Assembly: GCA_036867785.1 (NCBI GenBank)
Contig: CP145416.1
Location: forward strand, 620,001-684,000
From: Plasmodiophora brassicae
Lineage: Eukaryota > Endomyxa: Phytomyxea > Phytomyxea > Plasmodiophorida
Direction: 5' to 3'
Length of the DNA stretch: 64,000 nucleotides
Positions 21,021 through 31,500 of this stretch are shown here, piece after piece. Below the pieces are notes generated by a model that was not told where the DNA came from, did no database searches, and saw nothing but the letters and a program-made list of their open reading frames with translations. Every line of letters starts with the position of its first letter. Position 1 is the stretch's first letter. The position numbers were made by a program, and so were the translations under genes.

Positions 21021-21751
21021 TTATCGCTTGAAGGTATCGGGGATGGTCGGCGACTTCATGCCGCGGTCGATGGCGTACATTCGCGCCAGGGAATTGTATC
21101 CGCGCATGTCGTTGTGCCTGATGAGGTTGCCTGCAGGCGGACAGTGTTCACACATTGCCCATGGCATGGCGCGCCCAGCCGACCGGCGTCACAATTCAGT
21201 GGGCTGTCGGCTTCGGGATTGGACAGCATGGCCGATATGGCTCGACAGGCGGACAGCAGCGTCCACACTGGCGACCATTCCGCTTTCAGTATATCCAGGC
21301 AAATCTCTCCGGTCTGGCACACACTCAATCTGGGTCCTCATGAGTGCCAATGTTCGCGGCTGACCTTGTAGTTGATGTTGGGGTGGAAGATCGGCGTCAC
21401 AAACTGTGTGCATGTAAGAACAGAGTGAGCGGCCGGAGAACCAAGTACACAGGAGAACCTTGATCTTCGGCGGCTCCACTGGATACGTTGACGTGGCCGT
21501 GAGGGCGAGTTCGAAGAAGACGCCTTCGTAAGGTGTACCCGGCGGGCCTGGCAGGAACGCACGCCATCGCTACCACGAGCGCGTCAGGCAGCCCGGCGAC
21601 CACACCCATATCGACGCATGCGGACCGTCAGGTCGTCGGTGTCCACAGGGAACAAGTAGATACGATCGTGGTCGTGCGAGTCGGTTGCCCGGGTCGACTG
21701 GACGACGTCCCGCAACTCCCTGGCCAGGCGCGCTGCTGACCTCATCGCCAT
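21021..21751 (-). CDS. PEX4: PEX4-like ubiquitin-conjugating enzyme (E2)
   Basis: E2 enzyme most like peroxin PEX4, which monoubiquitinates the import receptor PEX5 at the peroxisome so that it can be recycled. Five exons (21751-21626, 21569-21459, 21403-21365, 21313-21184, 21130-21021) give 171 residues. Visible E2 landmarks: RWRAFLPGPPGTPYEGV, STYPVEPPKIKF, PIFHPNINYKTGEICLDIL with the catalytic cysteine in GEICLDIL, then EWSPVWTLLSACRAI and the PEX4/UBE2-like DSPLNCDAGNLIR segment, ending GYNSLARMYAID. The usual HPN motif is intact. All introns are short GT-AG. The 3' end was included in the neighbouring duplication and left a tail fragment near 18970. An E2 is certain; the PEX4 assignment rests on the SPLNCDAGN region. 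Confidence 0.88.
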
Positions 21752-21875
21752 CGTAGCGCGACGCGTCGAACACTGACCTGCTGCTGTGCCCTGCAGCCTG
21801 CAACCCGTCTCGTATCTCTCGTCGTCGCCTTGTGGCAGTGGTGCGACCGGGTTGTGTATTCGGTTGAGAGACGGT

Positions 21876-22262
21876 TCAGTGGGTGGACGTGGTTTTGGAT
21901 TGCTGTTTGACGACGAATCGGACACAGTGTGCAATGGCGGTAATGGCGACGCCGATCTGGGCAATGAGCAGGAACCCGCTGGCCATCGCCGTCGACGACG
22001 CGGGTGTGGCGTCCAGGACCCAGTGCAACGCCACCTCCAGATACGTGTGCCCGTGTGTGCCGAGGAACCCATGACGATGATGATGATAAGGTCGTCCATG
22101 GAGCCGTCGGTCGATGGCCAGGCCGGCTAGCACCCCTATCACGATCAGGCTGGACGCACCGACGGCGACGACCGCCAGCACCTGACTCTTCGTCACCGTC
22201 GGGCATCGGCGCTCGTCGGTTTGCGCCATATTTGGAGATTTGGGATCTGCATCGACCACCAT
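21876..22262 (-). CDS. Small two-helix membrane protein, unrecognised
   Basis: A 128-residue frame (alternative start 33 nt in, MAQTDERRCP). It has two hydrophobic segments, VLAVVAVGASSLIVIGVLAGLAI (broken here: residues about 28-50) and ASGFLLIAQIGVAITAIAHCV (about 93-113), linked by a His-rich loop HGRPYHHHRHGFLGTHGHTY. The C-terminus is basic. Histidines packed between two membrane helices could suggest metal binding, but no family is recognised. It lies 125 bp upstream of the PEX4 start on the same strand. Confidence 0.5.
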   Translation of the reverse strand: MVVDADPKSPNMAQTDERRCPTVTKSQVLAVVAVGASSLIVIGVLAGLAIDRRLHGRPYHHHRHGFLGTHGHTYLEVALHWVLDATPASSTAMASGFLLIAQIGVAITAIAHCVRFVVKQQSKTTSTH

Positions 22263-22335
22263 CTTCCGACGTGACTCACGTGGCCATCGCTGTGACCTCC
22301 AGTATTCGCAGACGTCGTGTATTTCGCGCTAATGG

Positions 22336-24045
22336 TCAACGCCTGGACGTTTCCGGGCGCAGCAGGTTGGACAGGTGCTCGTGATGTCGTCGCAGCTCGT
22401 CGATCTGCTGCTCGAGGTGGACCAGGTCGACCTTGCGTCGCTCGAAATCCTGGACGAGGAGATTGCTCCCAACGAACCCCTGGCGTTCTTTGAGGCGGTT
22501 CGTCTCCTGGCGCAATCGGTCGCGAACGCGTTTCGCCTTGGTGACTTGGTCGCGAACCGCCTGCAGGTCGGTGTCGAGGTTGGTGAGAGATTCCTGCAAC
22601 GAGACGTTCTCGAGTTCGACGAACTGGAGCTTCTCCTTGATGTGGGTCAGCACCTGGACGGTCGTTGTGATCTTCTTCTTCAGCTTGTGCAGGTCGTCGT
22701 TGCGCTCCTCGATCTTCTCGTTCAGCGTCTGGTTCTCGATCTTGAGCTGCTCGAAGTCGATCAGGTGCAGGCCCTCGCTCAGCTGCTCCTTCTGTTTCAC
22801 GGCCGCCTCCAGCTTCCGCAGCTGGTTCCGATAGTGGATGTTCTTCAGGCGCAGGCTCTCCAGCTCCTTGTCCTTGTCCGTCTCCATCGCCTCGAACTTC
22901 TCAATCTTCTTCATCGATATGCCACCGCCCGTCCTGTCCAGTGACCATCAGCACCATCATCGTACGTGCAACAGCTTCACATCATCACCTGTTCGATATC
23001 GCTGCCTTGCAGATCTCTCGTTTGAACTCCTTGAAGCTCTCCCTGAGCTCGGCGGCGTTCTCGTCTTCCTCGTCGAGCTTGGCGTTCAATCTAGCGGCAA
23101 GGTGTCACACACGCCCAGCAGGGCGGACGTCCCCCGTCAGGCGGCCTACCTGTCGATCTTGGCATTGAACGCGTCCTGCTTGGCGCGGAACACATTGTAC
23201 AGCTCAGCGACTTGGTCGACCTTCTTGCCATACTGCTGTTTGGAATCCGGAAGGCGCGCCGACAGGCCTCCTGGTGACGACGGTGAGGCTTTGTCGGCTG
23301 GTGCGGGCGCTGTGGGCGATTCTGCTCTAAGCGCCAGGACCCTTGCCTGCAACGACAGGTTCGTTGATGACAGTTGTCGGTGCTCCTCGTTCGCTTCACG
23401 CAGCATCCGCCGAAGGGACGCAACGTTCTCAGGGACCGGCCTCGGGGGCTCTACGGCAGCGACAGCGACGGTGGGCATCGCAGAAGGGGCCTGGCTGGAC
23501 ACGACAGGCGTAGGGACAGACACTGGCTCAGGTGCGGAAGCGGGTGCTTGTTCAGCAGGTGCCGCCTTCTGCTCGGGAACGTCTGAAGGATTCTCGCCTG
23601 CCGCAGCAGAAGACGTTGGATCACTGGCGGCGACCAGCTCTCCAGGAACATCACCGGGCTCAGGAGTTGGCGTAATAGCAGCAAGGACGTCTTCGGGTTC
23701 TTGCACAGTCTCAGGAGGACTGTCATCTTCGGGCACAACAGCGTCCTCTGGCTCGACGTTGTCGTCAACAGGTTCGTCCTCGACGACTGGGACATCGTCC
23801 GCGTCATCATCGTGCTCGCGAGGGCTCTCTATTTCGCCGCTGCTGACGGCCTCTTCGTGGCTGGACGCAGCCGCGTCTGCGTCGTTGGCGTCTGCGTCAA
23901 GGACTGACCCGGCATCGCCGGCCACGAGTTCGTCGCCGGCGCCCTCTTCGTTGTCAGGTGGCGTCGGGGTGCGGGCATCGGCGTCTTCCTGAACAGATGC
24001 GGCGTCGTCTTCGACGACAGCCTCGACGTCGTCGGGCGTCGACAT
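22336..24045 (-). CDS. CCDC96: CCDC96/FAP184-like axonemal coiled-coil protein
   Basis: Ciliary protein of the CCDC96/CCDC113 family, which associates with the axonemal N-DRC/radial-spoke area and affects ciliary beating. Exon 1 (24045 to about 23152) encodes a long acidic, Pro/Ala/Glu-rich tail and then LYNVFRAKQDAFNAKID. Exon 2 adds LDEEDENAAELRESFKEF and EICKAAISNR; exon 3 begins TGGGISMKKIEKFEA and contains the signature GLHLIDFEQLKIENQTLNEK followed by ITTTVQVLTHIKEKLQFVE. Most of the C-terminal half is coiled coil. The acidic N-terminal extension favours CCDC96 over CCDC113. Its presence implies a motile flagellated stage. A TATATATA stretch lies about 80 bp upstream. Confidence 0.88.
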
Positions 24046-24123
24046 GGCGGCTATCGAGGCACAAGTACGCGATGATCGATCTCACCCGTATCCGACTCCG
24101 CCATAATATTAGGGCGGCCTGTG

Positions 24124-24131
24124 TATATATA
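24124..24131 (-). promoter_or_regulatory. TATA-like element upstream of CCDC96
   Basis: TATATATA about 79 nt upstream of the CCDC96 start codon, in the 103-bp spacer between CCDC96 and the kinase gene. It stands out in otherwise GC-rich DNA, but its position is the only support. Confidence 0.3.
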
Positions 24132-24148
24132 CGTACACACGGACGTTA

Positions 24149-25440
24149 CTACCTGGGCGATGGCAGCATGACGTCCGCGAACGGGAATATGGGAGAGAAG
24201 AAGGAATGCAGCACCGCTTCTCTTGGCGTCAGCCTTCTCGATGGGTCGTATTCCAGCAGCGCGCAGATGAACGTGATCAGAGCGGGATCACGAATGTCAA
24301 GCGCCTGAGCGATCCGTTCCAGGCGCGCCTCGTACGAGATGGCTTCGGCGTCATAAACCACAGGGTAGAACTTCCACAATCCGCCATCCTGGAACAAATG
24401 GACAGGGATGGGCCCCAGGAGGTCCTGCATTTGTTCCAGTAAGGTTGTTGGGTTCACCGCAGGAAAGAGTGGCCTCCCCGATACCAGCTCAGCGACAATA
24501 CAACCTTCAGGACCGAGATGCGTCAGTTACAGCTGCAAACCCAAGACAGCACTGAGACATATCGTTACCGAGGGACCACATATCGATTGGGAACGTGAAA
24601 TCCCGCATGCCAAACAGGACCTCGGGGGCGCGGTAGAACATGCTTTGCAGGTTGAAGTCGTCAAAGTACGCAGACGCATCCGCAGGATGGATGGCGTTGC
24701 CGAAATCGACGATGCGGACCTTGGACGACTGCCCCTTTGCGTCCGCCAGGAGAACGTTCTCCGGCTTCATCTGTAGAGCGTCTTCGACGATCAGCTCGTG
24801 CCGTCTCATGACCTGCACATGTACGTACATCGGCGTGGATCACATTCAGATTCTTCAAGAACGCCAACGCTCCTACGAGACGCAAAGCGATCTTACGGAC
24901 CCGGTCTATTGGCATGCGACGCCGCGCCTGACACCATGTTAGTCTGGTTGATTGATGACATGGACAAAGGACGGCAGTCCATACAGAGATCATGTGAAGC
25001 GAGGGACCCAGGCACTCGAGGACAATGCACACGTGCCGGCCGTGGTCGAACGCATCCAACACTTCCACGACGGAACAGAATCGCACGGAACGCGACGAAG
25101 AATTCAGCGTCAGCAGATGCAGCAGCTCCTGCTGCCCAATGTACGCGCAGTCCTCGTTGTGAATCTTAACGGCCACGAACCGCTCCCGAGGCCAGTACAG
25201 ATCCCGGCACTTGACAATCCTCGAGAACGTGCCCTGGCCCAGTTCGCTGACAACCGCATACCGTTTATGCAGCAGCGCAGCCCCAGGTCGCTGCCCATTG
25301 AGCATCAGACGCAGCCCAGCAGTGGCCGCCACCGTCAGATTCCTATCAATCACCGTCTGGCGCTGCCCTAGCCGGCGCCCGTCCCGCAGCACCCTCCGCC
25401 CATGCCCTGCGTCCCTGCTAACGGGAGCGAACGCCGACAT
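24149..25440 (-). CDS. CMGC-group protein kinase, DYRK/HIPK/CLK-like
   Basis: Ser/Thr (possibly dual-specificity) kinase. Start chosen at 25440 because the longer frame to 25533 would run into the promoter of the divergent F-box gene. Catalytic features in order: LGQGTFSRIVKCRD (glycine loop), FVAVKI (ATP lysine), CIVLECLGPSL (hinge), NVIHAD joined across an intron to MKPENVLL (catalytic aspartate and KPEN), VRIVDFGNA, FYRAPEVLFG, FPIDMWSLG and a C-lobe DPSRRLTPREAVLHSFF. The HxD-xKPEN form with HAD is typical of DYRK, HIPK and CLK kinases. All catalytic residues appear intact. Several short introns are needed, including one exactly between HAD and MKPEN. Substrate unknown. Confidence 0.82.
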
Positions 25441-25534
25441 CCGGAAACGTGACGACGTTGTCTGCTCCGTCGGCGGACTTTCCCGAGGCATGCAGCGGCG
25501 TCGTAACATCGTAACGTAAGGCCGCTGTGGCACG

Positions 25535-26615
25535 ATGGTTCACTGCGGGGTGCAGCTCAGCGAGCTGCCCGAGCGCGCCCGCATATGCCTGTCGGCGATG
25601 CTGCGGGAGCAGTCGACGGCGGCAGCGGTGGCGCGCTGCAGCCGGGCGATGCGCGATTTCGTGCGCGATTACGTCGGCGAGGCGACGGCGCTGGACCTGT
25701 CAGGCCGGCGGGACGCCGTTGCCATCCTCGACGCTATGCCCGCAGATCGTGCCAGGAATCTGCGCGACCTGAAGTTGCAGTTCTGTGGGAAGGCGGTTGG
25801 AACTGGCGGGGATCTGCCCAGGGTTCTGGCGCGGTTTCCGTCGCTTGCGGTTCTGAATCTGAACGGGTGCTCGGAGGTCGTCCCCGAGTCACTGGCGGCG
25901 GTGGGTTCCGCAGCACTGACATCGCTGTCTCTGTACTGGGTGCCCAAGCTCACCGATGAGTGCGTAACTCGAATCGTGAGAGCGTCGTCGAACCTGCGAC
26001 ATCTGAACCTGAGCGGCGCGAAGCTACTGACTAACTCGGCTGTCGCTGAGATCGCCCGTTCTCTTCCTGATTTGGAAGAGCTGGACTTGAGTACGTTCTG
26101 TGAACCGGCTAGTCTCGTGTATGTTGATGGTGCTCTGTTTAGCAAAGGCCGTTCGACTGACGGATTCGTCGCTGGTGGCACTGTCAAAGTCGTGCAAGCA
26201 ATTGACGTCCTTCAACAGCTATGCGTGCCCGAATTTCACCGATGTTGGCGTGACGTTGCTATCGCGCTCCTGTACAAGGTTGCGTCGCGTGGACCTATGC
26301 GGCAGCCAGTATTTGACTGACAGGGGCGTTGAAAATCTGGCCCGCAACTGTCCTTGCTTAACGCACCTAAACTTGACGTGGTGTGTGCTGCTTTCCGATG
26401 CGTCGTTGGTTGCTCTTGGTCGGCACTGCCGTGATCTCCAAGTGCTGACATTGTTCGGCATCGCTGCCCTAACGGACGCTGGTCTCGAGGCGCTCGCGAG
26501 AGGCGCAAAGCGCATCCATACACTCGATGTGAACGGATGTCCACATATCTGTCGTTCAGGATTCGATGCCATGCGAGACTTGTTTCCGAGGCTTCATTCA
26601 CTGGCCAAGCTCTGA
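25535..26615 (+). CDS. F-box/LRR protein (FBXL-like)
   Basis: Predicted substrate-recognition subunit of an SCF ubiquitin ligase. Exons 25535-26090 and 26143-26615 give 342 residues. The N-terminus (LPERARICLSAMLREQ, ARCSRAMRDFVRDY) resembles a divergent F-box, followed by about nine cysteine-containing leucine-rich repeats: LAVLNLNGCSEVVPESL, LTSLSLYWVPKLTDEC, LRHLNLSGAKLLTNSAV, LTSFNSYACPNFTDVG, RRVDLCGSQYLTDRGV, THLNLTWCVLLSDASL, QVLTLFGIAALTDAGL, HTLDVNGCPHICRSGF. The splice A|CA restores LDLTKAVRLTDSSL across the junction. Closest to FBXL2/FBXL20/AMN1-type proteins. The F-box itself is weak, so the SCF role is inferred. Confidence 0.8.
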
Positions 26616-26765
26616 CGCGGGTGATAAATTGTCCACACTCATATAAACCTAAAGGTGTGGGGTATAACGTTGGATCTGGAACGTTGTCATGGTTGCACGT
26701 TCCGGGCTTTACCTTGGCGCATGTTAAGACGTATAGGTCTTTGGCCCGGTTTGATACGTAGTTTA

Positions 26766-28138
26766 TTACTGTCGGTGCATTGCTTTGAGACTGTCAATCG
26801 CGAATTCGTAGGCCAGGAACCCACCGGCGTTAGCTGTACTGATGAGGTCAGAAGACTGAACGGTTTCAGGACAATATGTGCATGGTTACCCGGAAACGCT
26901 CTTGCGGCGCAGGGCCCGAACCCCTTCCAGAGCCCTATCCAGCCACTCGAATTCACAGTGTGTCTCCAGGCGCTGATGAACCCCCCATCGGGAAAGAACC
27001 AATGTACAGGAAACCGGTTCCTAGGGTTAACCTGGAGGACGGTCTTGACGAGGTCCTGCAGAGCGAGGAGCGTTAATCGATCTGGACTGGCAAACCGATG
27101 CCCTACATACCTGTGGATATGATGCAACCCAACATGCAACGCCGGCGACACCACCCGCAAACAACTGCTGGCTTGTGTCTAGAGGCCCCACTTGGTCTCT
27201 TCTTCGGATCACCGTTTTCAGCGTTTCGTACGTGTAGAACTAGTCGTGCAGGCGTCAGTAAGCCACCCGACTGACATATCAGGCGAATCTCTCTACTTGG
27301 GCAGCGTAACAAGGTACTTCTCGTATGATTGTCTGGATGAGCAACGTCGTCAGCGTGTTCCCGTACGTTCAGACACGGGCGACTTACAGCATTCATTCCC
27401 CTGAACAACCCTCTAACGCCTTCTTCGGCGACAATCTTTTTCATGCAGTCCCATGGGCCTGCGTACTTCCTATCGGCGGCGCTGTACTGAATCTGTAATC
27501 GATTCTTGATGAGCTCAACGGGCGACGCGATGACTGCGTCGATCCAGTCAGCAGAGCATTGGGTAAAACAGCAGCGCATGCAATCGGCCAGACATGAATT
27601 GACGAATCCGGCCCAGGCACCAGCCACAGACGATTCGAACGCGGTCATAGGACGGTCCGTTTGTCCAAGAAGCGCTGCCCTTGCTTGCGCAAACGATGCG
27701 AAGACGACGGCATTCAATAACGGAACCGTTGCCAATGGCACTAACATTCCTATGTGGGCACACGTCGTCAACTGAGATGCCATTACTGTGATATTATCCC
27801 AGGGTAACCTTTGTAGAGGGCGAAGAATCCCTCCTTGGTAACGGTATCACGCAGGCAATGCATACCAGATCTGAATCTTTCCTTCCTCGACGTTTGTAGA
27901 CGCACCTGGCTTTCATAAGTTAAAACCTTCATCCATAAGAGTGCGCTTGACCGGTGCTTGGGCGTACTTTGAGAGTATCGAAAGGCTGTCCTGTCATGGT
28001 GGGCCGGTTAGTTTACCTGTTGAGAAGAAGGCGATGGTTGTATCCTGTACCGATCAGAAGAATTGCGACACCGGCAACACTGCCGGCGACGAGATCGTCG
28101 ACAACGGTAAGTTCGATTTTCTGTGGTGCATCCCCCAT
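26766..28138 (-). CDS. Mitochondrial carrier (SLC25 family)
   Basis: Inner-membrane metabolite carrier. The three carrier signatures are visible: GQPFDTLKVRLQ in repeat 1, SPVELIKNRLQIQY in repeat 2 and YPQ joined to DLVKTVLQVNP in repeat 3, each followed by the usual EG...LYKG/LFRG/LWKG element (GFFALYKG, GVRGLFRG, GLWKGFGPCAARAFP). The ATG at 28138 opens GDAPQKIELTVVDDLVAGSVAG, the first helix; the C-terminus is NAGGFLAYEFAIDSLKAM. At least five short introns interrupt it. SPVELIK in repeat 2 fits the carnitine/basic-amino-acid branch (SLC25A20/29/45-like), but the substrate is not assured. Confidence 0.85.
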
Positions 28139-28566
28139 CGGCGACGTTCTAAGTCACAACGCGCCACGGTTCTATATCAACTGTGACGTTCCCTGACACG
28201 TCGCAAACGCCAGCGCCGCTGTATGGTCTACCCAACCCGGCCCCTGCTATCACCACTTATTTGGGTCGCTTCGACGAAACGTACTGGACAAGTCTAGAAC
28301 CTCCTAGTGCAGCAACAAGTGCCGACAACGAGACAGAATACACCACAGACGCCAAATGGAATGCAATCCCCGTGGTGTCGAAGCAGTCTGTAACTGAAAC
28401 GGGGGACCGTCGTCCTGATGGTATAATGTGATGCACTCTGATGGACGAGCGGGCCAAAAACGATGGAATTTCGGCGCTCGTCCAAAACTTACAAAATCGA
28501 CCCTTGGCTGCAAAAATGGCGCGCTGCTGACGCAGGTTCAGTTTTTGGATTCTGCGGTCGATCGCG
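28139..28566. other. Divergent promoter region
   Basis: A 430-bp spacer between the mitochondrial carrier (minus) and the FHA-repeat protein (plus). No coding frame I would support and no repeat seen. Confidence 0.4.
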
Positions 28567-31500
28567 ATGGAGGTCGCCGCGTCTTCGATGACGGTGCCCG
28601 TGCCAGCGGCACTACCTTCGGGGAAGCCGGTATTTGGGCACGTCGTCGTTATAAGGCCCGATGGCCGTGATGGTACGCACCTTGCGGGTCTCCTCTCGCA
28701 AACGATTGATTATGTTCGTCGGCAGGCGCGCGATTCCCAATCACGAAACGAGAAATTACGTTTGGACGGTTCGTGCTGGAACTGCCGATGCATGACGTTA
28801 TGTTCTCCTCCTGACCCATGTGCGCTCGAACAGTGACTTGAGCTGTGACATCCGTATTCAGTTGCGAAGCGTGTCCAAGTCTCATGCCAGGCTGAATGTC
28901 GATGAGAACGGGCGCGCCTGGCTCCACAACGTTAATGAGGCTACCGAAACAATACTTAATGGCAATGCAATTATGAACCCGACGGTTGTCGGACACAACA
29001 ATGTCTTCGTTATCAGCCAACGGTCGTTCCGTCTCGAATACCGTCAGTTACTTTCATTTCGATTTTCTCATCGACCGCCTTTCTTAATTTGGGTATCCAG
29101 CTGAAAACAAAATCTCTGTTGCCGCGCCATCGCTCCCGTCCAAGCCAGGACACGTTGGGGTCCGGTCGGAGAATGCTGGGGATCAGGTAACAATATTCTG
29201 TTGTCCGTCGGTGTAGGAACGTTGACGCAGAGCCTGTAGAATGCGCCCATAATGCTTGCGCAACAGAAGCCAAGCAAGAGGCGGTCGTCAGTAACACCGC
29301 TGAATGCTTCGGCCACAGCAGCTGTTTCCAATGCAGCTTTGACTGGATGTGACAGCCAGAGCCTTATCTCGGAAACGCCCAGGCGGTCACGTCGTCTGTC
29401 TGGGAAAGTGACTCCTGTTCCTTTTCCAACCCCAGTTCGCAAATCCTTCCGTTCGATGCCGTTACCTGCATGCAATCTTGATGCAAGTGCCAGCTCCGTG
29501 TCCGTGCAGATGTCTGTTGAACCTGTCTCGTCTGAGGTGGCTACCGCTGCTACCGATCTACAACTTGCAGGTTCTGCTGAACCCAGTTCGAATGTCCCAG
29601 CAACACCATCTTCGACAGGTGCTGACGGCGCTCTTGCAGCAGCGTCATCGGACCCGTTGGCGTTGCCCGTTATTGGATCGTCTCAAATGCCCACATCCCA
29701 ACCGCCTGATAATACAAGCGCGGCATCGGCATTGCCTGACTCTCGCGCTGAAGGCGTTCCCCCCATTGTGACCGCAATGGATATCGACCCTGTGCCTTCA
29801 CGTATTACAGCAGCTGCCGAAATCTTGAACACGCCCTCCACCCGCTCATCGCGAAAATCCACTTCCAAACCGTGCACACCAGCAATTTCAGCGGCAGCAC
29901 TTCCTTCTCAAGAAAAAGGTACCGCGCTACCAACCCCAATGGCTGTCGAATTGCAACCGTCAGCGAGCGCAATCGCCGAAACCACTGCCAACGCAGCCTC
30001 GACGGAGACTTCGCAGATCAGAAGGTCTTCGCGGAAGTCTATCGCCAATATTCCTGTTACTGGCCAACAAGTTTGTGCGCCGCCTGCCCATTCCGCTTCC
30101 AGTTTTCCTTCTAATGCTGGCACAACCAGTGTGCCCAGCACACCACTGTTCTCTCCTGTACGACGAACGAAATCTGCCCCCAAGCCTTTTCCCGCTTCCG
30201 TTCGAAAGATTTTGAAAGAGCGGATCGGCGGGCACAATGCGGAGCCAACAAAGCGAGGCTCCTCTGGTACGTTGGAGTCCGGTCTGCGATTTGTTTAGGA
30301 ATATTAATTTGTTCCCGTTGTTTTCAGGCATCGATGTTGTCTCAGAGGCTCCGGAAGAGAAGCCGCTCCAGAACAACCCTTCACGCGATGGCATCGTTTC
30401 ACAAGCATCGTCTCATATCGTTTCATCGGAGGCGAAAGATGACAGGACGGGTCGCCCATCGGAAGCTCATCGAGATGCCAGCTCTGTTCAGCCGCCTGCG
30501 CTGGTGGAATCATTGGCATCTCCAAGTCGAAATGGTGATGATGCTCCTCACGGCGGCGACCAAGAAAATGATACTCTTGCACAGGTTCGTCTACCGCTCT
30601 AACTCCCTAGTTATAACTTTATAACATGACTGTTCAGAATAAGGGAGAATCAATCGATCGGAGGAGTGGCGAGGCTCTTATCTTGCCGACTAGCGCATCT
30701 GCTCCGGGGTTATCAGTTGATCTGCACGAGCAGCGACCTGTTCAGTCGCCAGAATCCACGATACGAGAAGCCATTGTCCCGAAGGAGTGTGTCCTTGGAC
30801 CAGCCACTATTCCAGTACCTTCAGCCGAGCAGGCGAAGCATGCCACGTCTGATGATCAGGCGACTGCGGCAGATGTTCATGTCCCGCCTCCGGTTGAAAC
30901 ACGTGAACCATCATGTGGCAGCGTCCTAGACCAGAGCGCCGCCTCGATGTTCTCTCGTTCCATATTGACCTCGAGATCGATGGACCGATGTTCTGAGAGC
31001 CCGCTGCCTTCTGGCGCTTCTTCCCGTCTGGATTCCTTCAAGTCTTTGACCAGCCCGATCAGGTCCGCCATTAGGTCAGGGGCATACACGTTGCGGCCAG
31101 TATCAACCGCGACTCCTGTTGTCCTCCAGTCGGAGTCGGTTGCCGAACAGACTGGAAGCGATAATGCTCCCGAATCGGAATCAGTTGCTAAGCAGGCTGA
31201 AGCCGGTGATGATTCGGACCCAAAAGGCTCGTCTCTTCAGAAATCGCTGTCGACACCGGTCCGCAACGCCATCCGCGAGAAGAATTATTCATTGCGTCCC
31301 GTGCGGCTTGAGACGATTCCTGAAACTGAGCCGCCTCCTGGCAATGTCACATGCCTTTCTACACCAATCCGCAAGGACATTCATGAGGGAAACTACTTGC
31401 TGCGACCGGTATCTGACGTGTCGGGAGCTTCTGCTGTGGACGCCTCGGCTATTGCTGCGACTATTGGAGCTCCAGTATCTGATATTTCGAAGTCTTTTGA

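Noticed and set aside
22375-23992. Plus-strand frames of 189 and 384 codons over the CCDC96 gene
   Set aside because: Leu/Val- and Ser-rich shadows of a coiled coil and an acidic low-complexity region.
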